DNA of 64,000 nt. Source: Sphaerosporella brunnea. Lineage: Eukaryota > Ascomycota > Pezizomycetes > Pezizales > Pyronemataceae. Within the stretch, counting starts at the first letter, position 1, and the number at the start of each line of letters is the position of its first letter. Below the pieces are notes generated by a model. The model was not told where the DNA came from. It did no database searches and saw nothing but the letters and a program-made list of their open reading frames with translations. The DNA is taken from assembly GCA_008704415.1 (NCBI GenBank), contig VXIS01000115.1:61202-125201 (forward strand), written 5' to 3'. Of this stretch, positions 35,441 through 46,365 are shown in pieces. The translations under genes were made by a program, and so were the position numbers.

Positions 35441-37332
35441 ATGGCGGATATCAAACCGAAGACGTTAAAACGCAAGAATGTCAAAGGACTCATGTTGAAG
35501 GCAGAGCCGCCAGCTCGGACACCAACTCCTTCGGCACAGGACGCGCAGGCTCCGGGCGGGATCGCAAACGACATCTACAAGGAGACGGACCATCTCAGCG
35601 GTCAGCTGAGCACTTTGGAGATCGGCGTCGAATTCAAACTTGACCTTCGCGCGGAAGATTTACAGGTTTTACATGAGCTGGGCGCGGGCAATGGTGGTAC
35701 CGTCAGCAAAGTCATGCACCAGACTCTCAAGACGGTTATGGCAAAGAAGGTAAAAGCGCATTATTTATATCTGTCCGACTTTTTGCCCTGGGACTTTGCT
35801 GACGACCCCACGCGTGATCTCAGGTGATTCACATCGACGCAAAGCCTGCCGTCCGCAAGCAGATCGTTCGAGAGCTACATATCATGCACGAGTGCCATTC
35901 TCCGTACATTGTCTCCTTCTACGGAGCGTTCCTGAACGAGGGTGATGTGGTTATGTGTATGGAGTACATGGACTGTGGGTATGTGACTGCCCCTGTGCTC
36001 CTGTGCCTTCGTCTTTGGTTTCGCCTTGGCCCATCACAGAACTAATATAATTCACCAACCAGGTCCCTTGATAACATTGCCAAAAAGATTGGCCCTATCC
36101 GCGTTGATGTGCTGGGTAAAATTGCGGAGGCCGTCGTCGAAGGGCTAAATTATCTCTACAACGAACACAAGATCCTGCACCGAGACATCAAACCATCTAA
36201 TATCCTTGTCAATTCTCGGGGACAAATCAAACTATGCGACTTCGGTGTTTCAGGAGAGCTGATTAACTCTATCGCAAACACCTTTGTCGGAACTTCAACT
36301 TACATGGCACCCGAGCGGATCAAGGGTGCACAGTACTCCGTCAAGTCCGATGTCTGGAGTTTGGGATTGACGCTGCTGGAGTTGGCTATCGGCCGGTTCC
36401 CGTTCGATGCCGACGGTTCGAGCGCAGGTACCCGTGCGAGTGCCGGCCCGATGGGAATCCTCGACCTTTTGCAGAAGATTGTCAATGAACCGGCTCCAAG
36501 GCTGCCCAAGAACGTGGCCTTCCCTCTCAGTCTAGAACTCATGATCGAACACTGCCTGATCAAGGATCCCGACAGGAGACCTTCTCCCGAAGAACTTTTG
36601 GCATGGTATAACCGGTCCCTGCATCTGACCATCTGCTGACGGAACATACAGTCTGAGGCGTTCATGCGCAGTGCCAGAGCCACCAACGTGGACTTGGAGG
36701 GATGGGCATGCGAAGTGATGGAGAAGATTACCGGAAAGCCGCATCAGCGAAGCCGTTCCTCGGTGAGCATCCTCCAGCAGGCGCCGTCGAGGCCGATATC
36801 CAGAATCGACGGGCCCGCTCCCCCGCCACCACGACGACCATCTCAACCAAACGCCGATCCTTCCCGGCGCCCATCGGCTCCATCGATCGAGTCTGGACGG
36901 CGCCCCTCTGGTGCCGAAGGCTCCCCTAGACACGCAGCACCACATCCTGCGCGAACATCCTCTCATGGCCAACATCGGTCTTCATCGTCAAATTCAAGTG
37001 GCCACGATTCGCCTACCATCGACCGGATGGCGATGCAGTCTGGCGGCGCGAGACCGGGTATGCAGAAGGCGTTCACCGAGAGCACCCCGACCACTTCAAC
37101 CGAGGCAGCGCGGGAACGGGAAAAGTTGGAACGTGAGCGCGAGCGCGAGGCGCAACGGGCCTATGCTTACCGACAGGGCACGATCGGCATTGCGTTTGAT
37201 GGCGGGGCTCCTCCGACACCGCCGGCCAAGGAGGGTGACATGAAGGAGAAGCGGCGAGCTCCCATGACGACCATGACCTCTGGTGGCAACGGTGGCATGG
37301 GCATCGCGAACGGGTGGGATAGGAGTAGATAA
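35441..37332 (+). CDS. ste7: Ste7-type MAP kinase kinase
   Basis: Exons 35441-35749, 35824-35978, 36063-36600, 36652-37332; 560 aa. This MAPKK activates the Fus3/Kss1-type MAPK for mating, fusion and invasive growth. The N terminus LKRKNVKGLMLKA is a MAPK docking (D) motif. Kinase landmarks: LGAGNGGTVSK, MAKKVIHI, LHRDIKPSNIL, LCDFGVSGEL, activation loop SIANT (Ser-x3-Thr), MAPERI and DVWSLGLTLLEL. The C-terminal 190 residues are Pro/Ser/Arg-rich. Introns 1 and 2 are canonical. Intron 3 keeps frame only with a GC donor at 36601; the nearby GT donor at 36606 gives a frameshift and a stop about 22 codons into exon 4. The acceptor at 36650-36651 and the CTGAC branch site are convincing. The conserved SEAFMRSARATNVDLEGWA block shows exon 4 belongs. 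Confidence 0.88.
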
Positions 37333-37486
37333 GTTGTGGTGCGGTGCGTTTTCATTGCGGATTGGATTGCATTTTGGGCGATATTTGTCTTGTTCGATAT
37401 CATATTGTGATTCTCTCTGCTGTCTGTGTCTGTCTGCTTGCTATACCAATTGGGTCGCGGTGGCATATGGGGCCTTTTTTATGCAT

Positions 37487-37517
<31 letters not shown>

Positions 37518-38049
37518 GGATTTATTCTATCGACGGTTGCTCAATGGTGCGTGGCATTTCACGCGGTTGTTGCAATCGCGGCCGACTTCCCCTTCCAAAT
37601 TTCGTTCTGTGTGGGTGAAACCTCAGTCACTGCAGGTGGGTGCAGGGCCAACCCAACCAACCAGGTACTCCACATGCCCCTCTGATTGGTGAGAAGTGGT
37701 GACCGAGTTTGAGCCCCTCTTCTGGAGCTCACGGAAGAGAGTCATGTTGCGTAGATATTTGTACGTAACTTACCCCGTACTCTGCAGACGAGCTCCAGAG
37801 CTTCATCGGCCAGCCGACAAGGGGCCCTCCCTCCCCACCCAAACGAAGTTTTTGCTTTGTGTGCAGGTCCCGGATTTACAATGTGGTTGCATCCAAATGT
37901 GGTTAGCGCCTGAAATTGCTGGGTGAAATTCCCCCGCCTTGAAAGCCGAGCGACAAAAAGTCTGACTCGACCACCATCTTCCCTTCCTCACCTCACAAAC
38001 CCCCCCCCCCCAACTCCCCACTCCTTCCACATCACTCATCACATACACA
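37333..38049. promoter_or_regulatory. ilv5 promoter region
   Basis: 717 bp between tandem genes. A 29-nt T run lies at 37489-37517 in the MAPKK 3' flank. A TGACTC half-site for the Gcn4/Cpc1 amino-acid-starvation factor is at 37963-37968, about 82 bp before the ilv5 ATG; ILV genes are known targets, but the flanking base is G, not the preferred A. A C run precedes the ATG (38000-38010). Confidence 0.35.
37489..37517 (+). repeat. Poly-T tract, 29 nt
   Basis: Uninterrupted run of T in the 3' flank of the MAPKK gene. Confidence 0.95.
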
Positions 38050-39575
38050 ATGGCCTCTGCTTCTCGTGCTGCCTCCAGGGTTCTCCGTGCCAACCTCTCC
38101 AAGCAGGTTGTTGCCCCCGTTGTTCAGAAGCGTGGCCTTGTCCTCGCCGCCAATGCTACCCGGGCCACCGTTGCGGCTGCTCCCCGCATTGCCAGCGCTG
38201 TTCAGCAGCGTGGTATCAAGACCATTGACTTCGCTGGAACGAAGGAGGTCGTCTATGGTAAGCATTGAGTTCATTGAGGCGGTGATTCTTAGGACAATTG
38301 CTGATTGCGGTTTGAAGAGCGCTCTGACTGGCCTCTGGAGAAGCTCCAGGTGAGTCACATATATATATATACAAAAACAAACAAACAATCGAGCCGAAAA
38401 ACTAAACAATACAACAGGACTACTTCAAGAACGACACTCTCGCTTTGATCGGTTACGGTTCCCAGGGTAAGTTACGACTGCACCCCCCTGTTGCTGCTGC
38501 TCTTTGTTCGGTAATTGACGGTTGGAATCTCAGGTCACGGTCAGGGTCTCAACCTCCGTGACAACGGTCTGAACGTCATTGTTGGTGTGCGCAAGAACGG
38601 TGCTTCGTGGAAGGAGGCTATCCAGGACGGTTGGGTTCCCGGCACGAACCTGTTCGATGTTGACGAGGCTATTTCCCGCGGTACAATCGTGATGAACCTT
38701 CTCTCCGACGCCGCCCAGTCCGAGACCTGGCCTGCCATCAAGCCCCAGCTCAAGGGGAAGACTCTCTACTTCTCTCACGGATTCTCCCCCGTGTTCAAAG
38801 ACTTGACCAAGGTCGAGGTTCCCTCCGACATCGATGTCATCCTTGTCGCTCCTAAGGGATCTGGCCGCACTGTTCGCTCCCTCTTCAAGGCTGGAAAGGG
38901 TATCAACTCCTCCATTGCTGTGTGGCAGGATGTTACCGGAAAGGCCAAGGAGAAGGCCATCGCTCTCGGTGTCGCTGTCGGCTCCGGTTACCTCTACGAG
39001 ACCACCTTCCAGAAGGAGGTCTACTCTGACCTGATGGGTGAGCGTGTAAGTTTTCTCTCGAATCCGCCCAGATTCAGTCCCGTACTGATAATGTCAGGGT
39101 TCCCTCATGGGTGGTATCCACGGTATGTTCCTCGCCCAGTACGAGGTCCTCCGTGAGCGCGGCCACACTCCCTCTGAGGCCTTCAACGAGACCGTTGAGG
39201 AGGCTACCCAGTCTCTGTACCCTCTGATCGGAAACGTAAGCCTCTGCCTACCTCTTTTCTCTTTTGACATCTGTCTAACGGTGAATATAGTACGGTATGG
39301 ACTGGATGTACGCTGCTTGCTCCACCACCGCCCGTCGTGGTGCCCTCGACTGGACAAGCAAGTTTAAGGACGCTATCAAGCCCGTCATGGACGACCTGTA
39401 CACCTCCGTTGAGAACGGAACCGAGACCAAGCGCTCACTCGACTACAACTCGGCTCCTGACTACCGTGCCAAGTACGAGGCTGAGCTTGACGAGATCCGG
39501 AACATGGAGATCTGGCGCGCCGGAAAGGCCGTGCGGAGTCTCCGTCCTGAGAACCAGGGCCAGGAGCAGAACTAA
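38050..39575 (+). CDS. ilv5: Ketol-acid reductoisomerase, mitochondrial
   Basis: Six exons: 38050-38257, 38318-38349, 38418-38466, 38534-39045, 39098-39235, 39291-39575; 407 aa. The enzyme (EC 1.1.1.86) converts acetolactate and acetohydroxybutyrate to dihydroxy acids with NADPH and Mg2+ in valine, leucine and isoleucine synthesis. Residues 1-45 are an Arg/Ala-rich presequence. The NADPH site is LIGYGSQGHGQGLNLRDNG, split by intron 3. The C-terminal knotted domain has DLMGERGSLMGGIHGMFLAQYE with the metal-binding Asp/Glu, and later MDWMYAACSTTARRGALDW. It is the short fungal class I form. All five introns are 52-68 nt with standard ends. In yeast Ilv5 also packages mtDNA; the sequence here neither supports nor excludes that. 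Confidence 0.97.
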
Positions 39576-41580
39576 GCGGGGAGTAATGTGATTGTTGGTG
39601 TGGGTTTCGATAGGTATGGCAGGCGTATCTTGTGTAACATATTTATGCATTTGTTGGGCGGGGGATCGGGCAAAAAAAAGTCTGAATTTTGAATCCGTTA
39701 CGTGGTGTGTCGTGAATCGTGATGGTGATGTGAATGTTTTGGGGAGTAAAAGGTTTTATATGGCGCGCAACGGGATTTTTTTTTCTCCGCACTGCCGTTT
39801 TTGCCGACTGGACCAAGACAGGCGGCCTCAACGTCGGGGCCGCCGTCTCCGGGTCGGTCCACGTGCTGGGATGGAGGGTTTTTTTTTCCTACCCCACTCT
39901 TGCTCGCTGCACATAAGGTTTTTTGGTTATGTTTGTTATGTTAGGTATGGAATTGTTGGAGTGCATAAGTTATGGATTAGAATCTCCCTGGCCGACCCCT
40001 CTTGGTCCCAAGAGAGTGTGCAAGCTAGCATGCATACTGGCTGCGTGAGTTTTTATTTCGTAATTTTGTACATTTTTGGTAACTAGACAGATCTGGCTCT
40101 CGTCGCCGCAATACCGCTCCAAATACATCTATCTAACAGTGTGTAAAAAATGAACTTTCAGCTCTGTATTTGTGAAGGCAACCTCTACTACTCTAGCGCG
40201 AGTCATTACAGACAGTGATTTTGTGAAAAAAAAAGTTCCCCGCCGACCCACCCATTGCTCTGCGGGGATGACCTGAAACTACCGCCGCCGCCAAATGCAC
40301 TGGGTCGCAACAGAGCGCCTGTAATTGCTTTTTGGATGGGTTCTAGAAAGGGTTCCGGTGTTCCTTCGTTATGTCCTAAAACTCTCTGCCCATGGTTTTT
40401 GTTCAAGGCAAACATATAGAAGCTAAAACAGTGTTTCCTAGGTGTTTTTGTCCTAGCTGCGATGATAGGGCCGTGGCTGCAACTATCAAATGTACCCTAT
40501 AGAATAATACTATAGAAGGAAAAAGCATTCTTTAAGTTCACAAGTCCAGTAAAACACAAGGTTCATTTGTCGTGCCAAATGGCACGAAAAGCAGTTACGA
40601 CCCAGTGCCTTGAGGGGCATGGGGGCTATTAATCGATGGAGAAAAAGGTGGCTGTTGAGTTTGGTGGGGTGCTGGAACGGTTGCAATCAGAATCACTGCC
40701 CCCTTAAGGGGATTTATGTAGGGAAAACTAACGGTGGGGCCCACAGTATGTTGATGTAATCCAGTCTTCGTCGTGTAGTCCTGGCTGGTGGGCGTTGGGT
40801 GAGACGTGCGGAACGGTCAGGCAACGTTTGTTGTGGTGGGAAGCAGCTGGGAGCGTGTCAATCCACGGTATGTGGCATCGACATTGGAAGGGAAGCCATA
40901 TCTACCGTGCGAATGGGATGGGTCGGGCCTTGCCTTGCCTTGCGCATCGGAGGAACAAGCCCGGTGACGGTGGCCAGCTTCAACCTCTCCATAAAGCACC
41001 CGCAGGCCCCCCTCGGGGGCGCCATCGTTCACAAATGTCTGAGGCCTCAATCCACCGCGTAGGAGTCGTTCAAGCCGAGCCCGCCTGGCTCGACGTCGCC
41101 GGCAGCGTCTCATAAGCCGTATCACAAATCCAAGAAGCCAGCGCCGCGGGTGTCTCCCAGAGTGTTGGTTCCCAGGGTATCCGCTGAGTGTGGCTCTCCT
41201 CCTCGTCAAAGCTCTCCAACCCATCTCAGGAACCGGCCGGTCAGCCACAATCTCTCCATAAAATACATCGAAAACTCGCTTCCGCCCAACAGCCCCTCAA
41301 CGACGTCTCTCCTCCACGCCGCCAAAAGCAAGCAACATAACCGTCGTGCTCGTAACTCGCTGTACATGTCACAAGCGGTAATTTCCAGCTCTGGGGAACT
41401 GCGGATGCACCGCCGGGACACACATGGAATGGACCATCTTTGGAGACGCCAGCGGGGGGTCGTTGGATTATGTTGTCGACGCTGGGGGTGGGGATGTTTG
41501 AATTGCTGGCAACATTCCCAGCCGCTATCAAAGTACCATATCTACCAAGAAAACGCTGTGGTGAAAACGTCAAGGACCTG

Positions 41581-41594
41581 GGACTATGCAGGAT
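41581..41594 (+). repeat. 14-bp target-site duplication, LINE 3' side
   Basis: GGACTATGCAGGAT, repeated exactly at 42235-42248 on the other side of the LINE fragment. Confidence 0.75.
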
Positions 41595-42234
41595 TATTTG
41601 GGTTTGTAATCAAGTTTATTGTTTGCACACGACCGCGAGCGACCATGACAGACACCCTACTCGTACCAACCCTGACTCCTCTTCAGATGATGACGGATCA
41701 TCCCTCTCCTCCACGGATTGACCAACTTTCGTATCCCGTAGAAACTGCAGGATATGCAGGGTAGCCTTTTCACGAAAAAGCTCTGCAACTGACCTCCACC
41801 GCCACCTACGGTGCTTCCATCCAAGCTCTTTCTCCACAGAGCGCCAAAGCACGCGAATTTGAGGAAGCCATCGGTCGCACTCCTTGAAGAGGTGCTTTTC
41901 TGGTCTGCCGCTTGCCAGAGAGACAAAACCAGCACTCATCAGAGTCTCTTGCGAAGTCTTTTTACGCTGTGCGTAAGATGCTCGGAGGCTCGTGCTTTGC
42001 TGAACCCACTGCCTGGCGCCGTGGCTGCGGGCTTCTGAGGCTCTGGTTGGAGACGATGCTGCGTCCTTGGTCATCAGATCCGCGAACCCGTTGCATTCGA
42101 TGCCGGCGTGTCCAGGGACCCCATCGCAGTGTGAGGGAACATCCACGGTCTGCCAGTTGGCCGCTCTACTTGATGATGCGGCGGGCCGCCCATTGGCCTG
42201 AGCCGACGGAAGCGTCCTTGCACCGTTCCAGTGC
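41595..42234 (-). mobile_element. 5'-truncated LINE (Tad-like), 640 bp
   Basis: On the minus strand the fragment reads the end of a non-LTR retrotransposon ORF2: an RNase H remnant with the motif VPGHAGIECNGFADLM, then the fungal LINE C terminus QIRVLWRSVEKELGWKHRRW, FREKATLHILQFLRDTKVG. A short 3' UTR ending AATAAACTTGATTACAAACC follows. It is flanked by identical 14-bp copies of GGACTATGCAGGAT, so it is one complete 5'-truncated insertion. The reading frame is largely open, which suggests the insertion is fairly young or escaped heavy RIP. It has no reverse transcriptase and cannot move by itself. Confidence 0.85.
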
Positions 42235-42329
42235 GGACTATGCAGGATAAGAAGCAAACGGCAAGGAAAACCACGGTTGGCAGATTATATCACAGAATCG
42301 AAAAAACGGTTATTCCCCCCGCGGCTGGC

Positions 42330-42357
42330 TGGCTTTCGTGGGAAATGACTCCCATGC
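42330..42357 (+). repeat. Short fragment of SINE-like repeat
   Basis: GGCTTTCGTGGGAAATGACT and the following CCCATGC match 61549-61576 with two changes (G/C and A/G). It is the 5' part of the dispersed repeat described at 61534. Confidence 0.5.
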
Positions 42358-42649
42358 TCCTATGATTTCCCTATGATGCCCTCCAACAACAACAACAACA
42401 CAGTAACTGTTTAATTGAACTCAAGTAAGATATCCGATGTAGCAAAGCGCGGCATTCTACATTGGTGGCCCATCTGGCCACAGACTGTAAGATGCGTGGG
42501 CACTTCTTTTCTTTGGAAGGCGTTTCGGAAATCCTTTGGTTTGAGCTCGAGGAGGCTCGCAACTGTGCCGGCTGCCAGTTGATCATGAGCTGGCACTCTT
42601 CTCCATCGAGCGAGTGACCCACTATGCTTCCCCCCTCCAAAGGCCAAAA

Positions 42650-42885
42650 AAAAAAAAACGACAGTTCGACAAAAACTCATGGGGAATAAGAGCCCCGAGG
42701 GTTGAGCCCCGAGGGTTGAGCCCACCAGCCCTAGGGATTTCAATCCTTTCATGCATAGAGAAAATCATCCGCAACTTGAAGCTACTCGACTCCGTGCCGA
42801 GGCCTTACAAGGCAAATTCAAAAAGAACGGAAGGTGAGGGGTGTCAACTTCTCTCCGTGTACATACGTACGGGGGCGTCTTGAAA
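42650..42885 (-). repeat. Diverged copy of SINE-like dispersed repeat
   Basis: Read on the minus strand, it matches 61.58-61.86 kb at many blocks in the same order. These include GGAGAGAAGTTGA, CTCACCTT/GTTCTTTTTGAATTT/CCTTGT, GATTTTCTCT, GGATTG and CATGAGTTTTTGTCGAACTG, and it ends in a T run. It carries a local duplication (GAGCCCCGAGGGTT twice, near 42690-42720). I see no target-site repeat here. Confidence 0.6.
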
Positions 42886-42977
42886 ATCGGCGCACGGACG
42901 CATCTTAGTCATTAACAGTTGGAAAAAGGCGGCGGGCATGATTTGGGTCATACATAATAAACGTACTTAAGCAGGTT

Positions 42978-43012
42978 GCATGCGGACAATAAACTTGATT
43001 ACACACACACCG
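42978..43012 (+). mobile_element. LINE 3' tail remnant
   Basis: GCATGCGGACAATAAACTTG followed by ATTACACACACAC resembles the 3' tails at 49.8 kb and 41.6 kb. Only about 30 bp are left, so the assignment is tentative. Confidence 0.35.
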
Positions 43013-44013
43013 TTGAAAAAAAGAAAAAGGAGAAAAAAATTAGCACCACAACTAAAGCCGTTGTGCAAGGACGTGAACGTCACAGCAGTAAGCCACGTGT
43101 GCTATACATTCGGCATGCCAGCCAGTCAACAGGCTCGAAGATCAATATTAGGGACTTATTCATGATGGTATAACCAATACTTGGGCTCCACGGCCATTCT
43201 CTGGAAACTAGATGCTACTAAACCATCTACCCGAAACTGCTTTGCTCCACACTAGATCGCTTCACTGGTACCAAGCCCTAGTGTTCTGACACATATGCAT
43301 CCGACGATCGCGACCGCCCCGGTATAGATGACGCCTATACCTTATTGCTTGCTATAATAATCCCTGAGGGCTTTATGAGTTCGCCTGGACCGTGGCCGCC
43401 GCAAAAATCCGCCCCCACGGCTGAAAAAGGCCACTGCTGCCATTGTTGAAACCTTCAGTTCCAGCGAAACAAGAGGTCGAGAGACAGCAGTCAAAGCCGG
43501 AGAGAACGCTGTTGGTATTTGGATATTAAAGAGGCTTTGAGAGATTATTGTCAATTAATTATTACTAGATGGCGAGTAAAAGGAATGGGAACGGAAGGAA
43601 ACAGAAGTTGGCTTTCGTGGAGTCGGAGAAATAATTAAAGGCCGGCTATATGACGCCGTTTCCTGTGATGAGACAGTATGTATTCGTCAAGCTACAAACC
43701 GACCCCAGTCAATGCAATTAGTCGCATGGCACATACGTACCCTGGTACTCGACCCGTGATGTATTGCGCGCGCCACAGATGGCGCAGGACAAGTGGCTTT
43801 GAGGATGTGCGCAAAAATAATAGACGACTGCACTGGCCCCGCCGGGCGTCAGAAAGTCGGACAGTCTCTCTGTTTACTTACTGCTGGTATATATTTACTT
43901 GTTCGGATGATAAACCTGCAGCTGGAGGGGTTGTACTCTAGTACATGCTACCTATTCTAGATACCTGGTAGGCAGCAGCCCCTCATCAACTTGCACTTGA
44001 TATCGACGACAGA

Positions 44014-46365
44014 ATGGAAGATGATCAACGCAAGACGTTCCTCCAAATCGACACATGGCCTGATGGAACGAGAGGACGGCTTTGCAACCACATTGAGCGT
44101 GCCCAGTCTGTTGTGACTCGACGATCAAATCTGCGGAAATGGGCGCAACGACTTCGAGTTCTCCAGCCGGCACCCCCGGGCTCAGCACACGAGTTTGAAC
44201 TTGTTCAGAGACAACCCGGCCGTCCTTACATCGCTGTTTCATATCGTTGGCAAGACACCAGTACCTTTCCTCCGAGTCTGATCGCGCCCGTTCGCTTGTT
44301 GGAGGCTCGGACAAATGTCGTTCGGGAGTCGCGCGCGAGACCAGATGTCATACGCCGTGCATTTCGTTATGCGCTGTCCGTAGGGATCGATTATGTCTGG
44401 ATCGATCAGGAATGTATCGAGCAGGACGATCCAGTGGACAAAGAAAACGGGATACAATCGATGGACCTTGTTTATCGGGGAGCCTATCGAACCGTCGCAC
44501 TTCTTGGCCAATACATCAATGATGAATCCGATGTTGTCGTGCTATTCAATCTGATGAAAGATCTGCAAGCGGCCTTTTATCATCTTCAAAAGAATAGCGG
44601 AAATTGGCCTGTCAAGACCCTCAAAGGTACGGCTTTAACCTCGAATCTGCTTACCGCCGTGTTTATGGACCTTTGGTTCACTCGTTCCTGGACTCATCAA
44701 GAGTTTATATGCGCTTCGAATATCGTTCTCGCTGTTTGTTGGGATCAAACTGTGGCGCACCAGCATTGGAGCTTTCTACAGTCAGAGATGGTTCTTCCGG
44801 AGACCCTACATCCTACACGGCGAGGGGAAACTGAGCCTGTGCATACGCAAACCACTCCGGGGGAATGGATCATCTCTGAACTGGCTTATTCTGCTCTGGT
44901 TGGTGACCTTCTTCGGGCTGAGACTCCGATTGAGATACGCAATGGGATACGAATACCGCTCGAAGTAGCGGAAAGTCTGATCTACCAGGAAGGTTGTCGT
45001 CTGGTGGCGACTGTTTTCTCTCCGAAAATCCTGCATGAGAACGGGACCAGCAAAACGAGCGATGATATATCATCGGTACATGCCGTTGAAGTGTTCAGAA
45101 CACTGGCAGATAAACAGAACCATCGGGTTGCTGACCGACTCGCCATCGTATCCAACATCTGCAATTACCCCTGGGGACTCAACGTTGATTTCGTCGAAAG
45201 CGAGGATTTGAGCTTTGTTGCATGTTCGTTGGCTCTATCCCTGTTGAATGGAGACCCGAGTCTTCTCATCCGACTGGGAGAAGAGACAGACAGGGCGCCT
45301 GTCGAGCAGAAGTATCACGGTGGCTGGATCCCACCAGAGGATTTGACCTTCCAGGAGTTGGACATATATCCCGATTTCAACCCGCGTGCACAAAATCCGA
45401 TGATTGTGCAGGATTCGGTCTTGTTGTCTGATGGCTGTTTGTTGAAAGTGAAAGAATTCACTGGACTTTCTCCTCTGCGTGAAGCGGTGGAACCAATAAT
45501 CGCCGAGTTGCCGCCAGACGACGAAATGACTGCCAAAATGGACTACGAGCTATCCTTCGAAATCCAAATCAAGTTGGTGCGTCTCGTCTTACCTCTATTA
45601 TTAGAGATAAACCACATGGAACTTTTCGAGGCGATTGTGAGCCACGTTAGCAGAGAAAGGACTACGGCAGAATTCGAACAGTTGATGCAACAACTACGCT
45701 TACAACTTTCCGGCGATGAACAAGACTGTTGGCCTAGCGGTGATTGGGCCAGGGACGTCACGGAGTTGCGGGGTTACGACAAGCGGTTATACTATGTGTG
45801 CTCACGTGTCGCACATGGACTTCCGATCTTATGCGCTTTCCCGACGGACAAAGATGGAGTACCCAACAATCTCCCAGTCAGCATTGTATTCGGGCCTCTG
45901 GAACCTACTCCCTCTTGGATCTTCCTTCCTTCCGGTCTCTCGAGATATCGGATGATACCTGGATTTGCCTGGGCCGTTTTAGTAAGGGAGGATGCGGCCA
46001 CCGATGATATGATCAAGAGGTCGGAAGAACGCTTGCAAGGGATAATGGTCAGGGAATCGAAGCCAAACATATCGCGATTGCAGCTCCAGGTAACAGGTCT
46101 TGTTGAAGCTGCGTGGTCTGATCGATTTCCAGAGCCAGGTGAGCCAAAAGGGAATCATCGTGATGTTATTACTGATCACATTGATAGGTCGGAGAATGCA
46201 TTATATCTATTAGGACCCGAGAAGGGTCGGACGCAAAGCTATTGTAGGAACACGCCGAGCACTTCTTTCGTTTCATTGATTCATATGCGAAAAGCGATGC
46301 CCCTGGCTTCATGTGCTCGAAGGCCGGTACGAGTGACCACTCAGCGATGCTGTAGATCCATGTGA
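44014..46365 (+). CDS. HET-domain (heterokaryon incompatibility) protein
   Basis: Frame of 783 aa from the ATG at 44014. The HET domain spans about 72-170: YIAVSYRWQD, then VIRRAFRYALSVGIDYVWID, QECIEQDDPVDKENGIQSMD and YRGAYRTVALLG, the three conserved blocks in order. HET domains trigger cell death when genetically unlike hyphae fuse and are related to TIR folds. The long C-terminal part (about 200-783) has no domain I recognise. A likely last intron (46139-46187, GTGAGC...GATAG with a CTGAT branch) would end the protein a few codons later with MHYIY, instead of the unspliced tail; both are open. The gene stands alone between transposon-rich stretches, typical of polymorphic het loci. Confidence 0.85.
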   Translation: MEDDQRKTFLQIDTWPDGTRGRLCNHIERAQSVVTRRSNLRKWAQRLRVLQPAPPGSAHEFELVQRQPGRPYIAVSYRWQDTSTFPPSLIAPVRLLEARTNVVRESRARPDVIRRAFRYALSVGIDYVWIDQECIEQDDPVDKENGIQSMDLVYRGAYRTVALLGQYINDESDVVVLFNLMKDLQAAFYHLQKNSGNWPVKTLKGTALTSNLLTAVFMDLWFTRSWTHQEFICASNIVLAVCWDQTVAHQHWSFLQSEMVLPETLHPTRRGETEPVHTQTTPGEWIISELAYSALVGDLLRAETPIEIRNGIRIPLEVAESLIYQEGCRLVATVFSPKILHENGTSKTSDDISSVHAVEVFRTLADKQNHRVADRLAIVSNICNYPWGLNVDFVESEDLSFVACSLALSLLNGDPSLLIRLGEETDRAPVEQKYHGGWIPPEDLTFQELDIYPDFNPRAQNPMIVQDSVLLSDGCLLKVKEFTGLSPLREAVEPIIAELPPDDEMTAKMDYELSFEIQIKLVRLVLPLLLEINHMELFEAIVSHVSRERTTAEFEQLMQQLRLQLSGDEQDCWPSGDWARDVTELRGYDKRLYYVCSRVAHGLPILCAFPTDKDGVPNNLPVSIVFGPLEPTPSWIFLPSGLSRYRMIPGFAWAVLVREDAATDDMIKRSEERLQGIMVRESKPNISRLQLQVTGLVEAAWSDRFPEPGEPKGNHRDVITDHIDRSENALYLLGPEKGRTQSYCRNTPSTSFVSLIHMRKAMPLASCARRPVRVTTQRCCRSM

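Larger units (their letters stand above)
39576..44013. other. Transposon-debris region between ilv5 and HET gene
   Basis: 4.4 kb with no credible host gene. Recognised pieces are the LINE fragment 41595-42234, a LINE tail near 42978, the SINE-like copy at 42650-42885 and a 5' fragment of it at 42330. The rest (39.6-41.5 kb and 43.05-44.0 kb) shows short broken frames only. A small hairpin TCGTGCCA-AA-TGGCACGA lies at 40570-40587. Confidence 0.5.
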
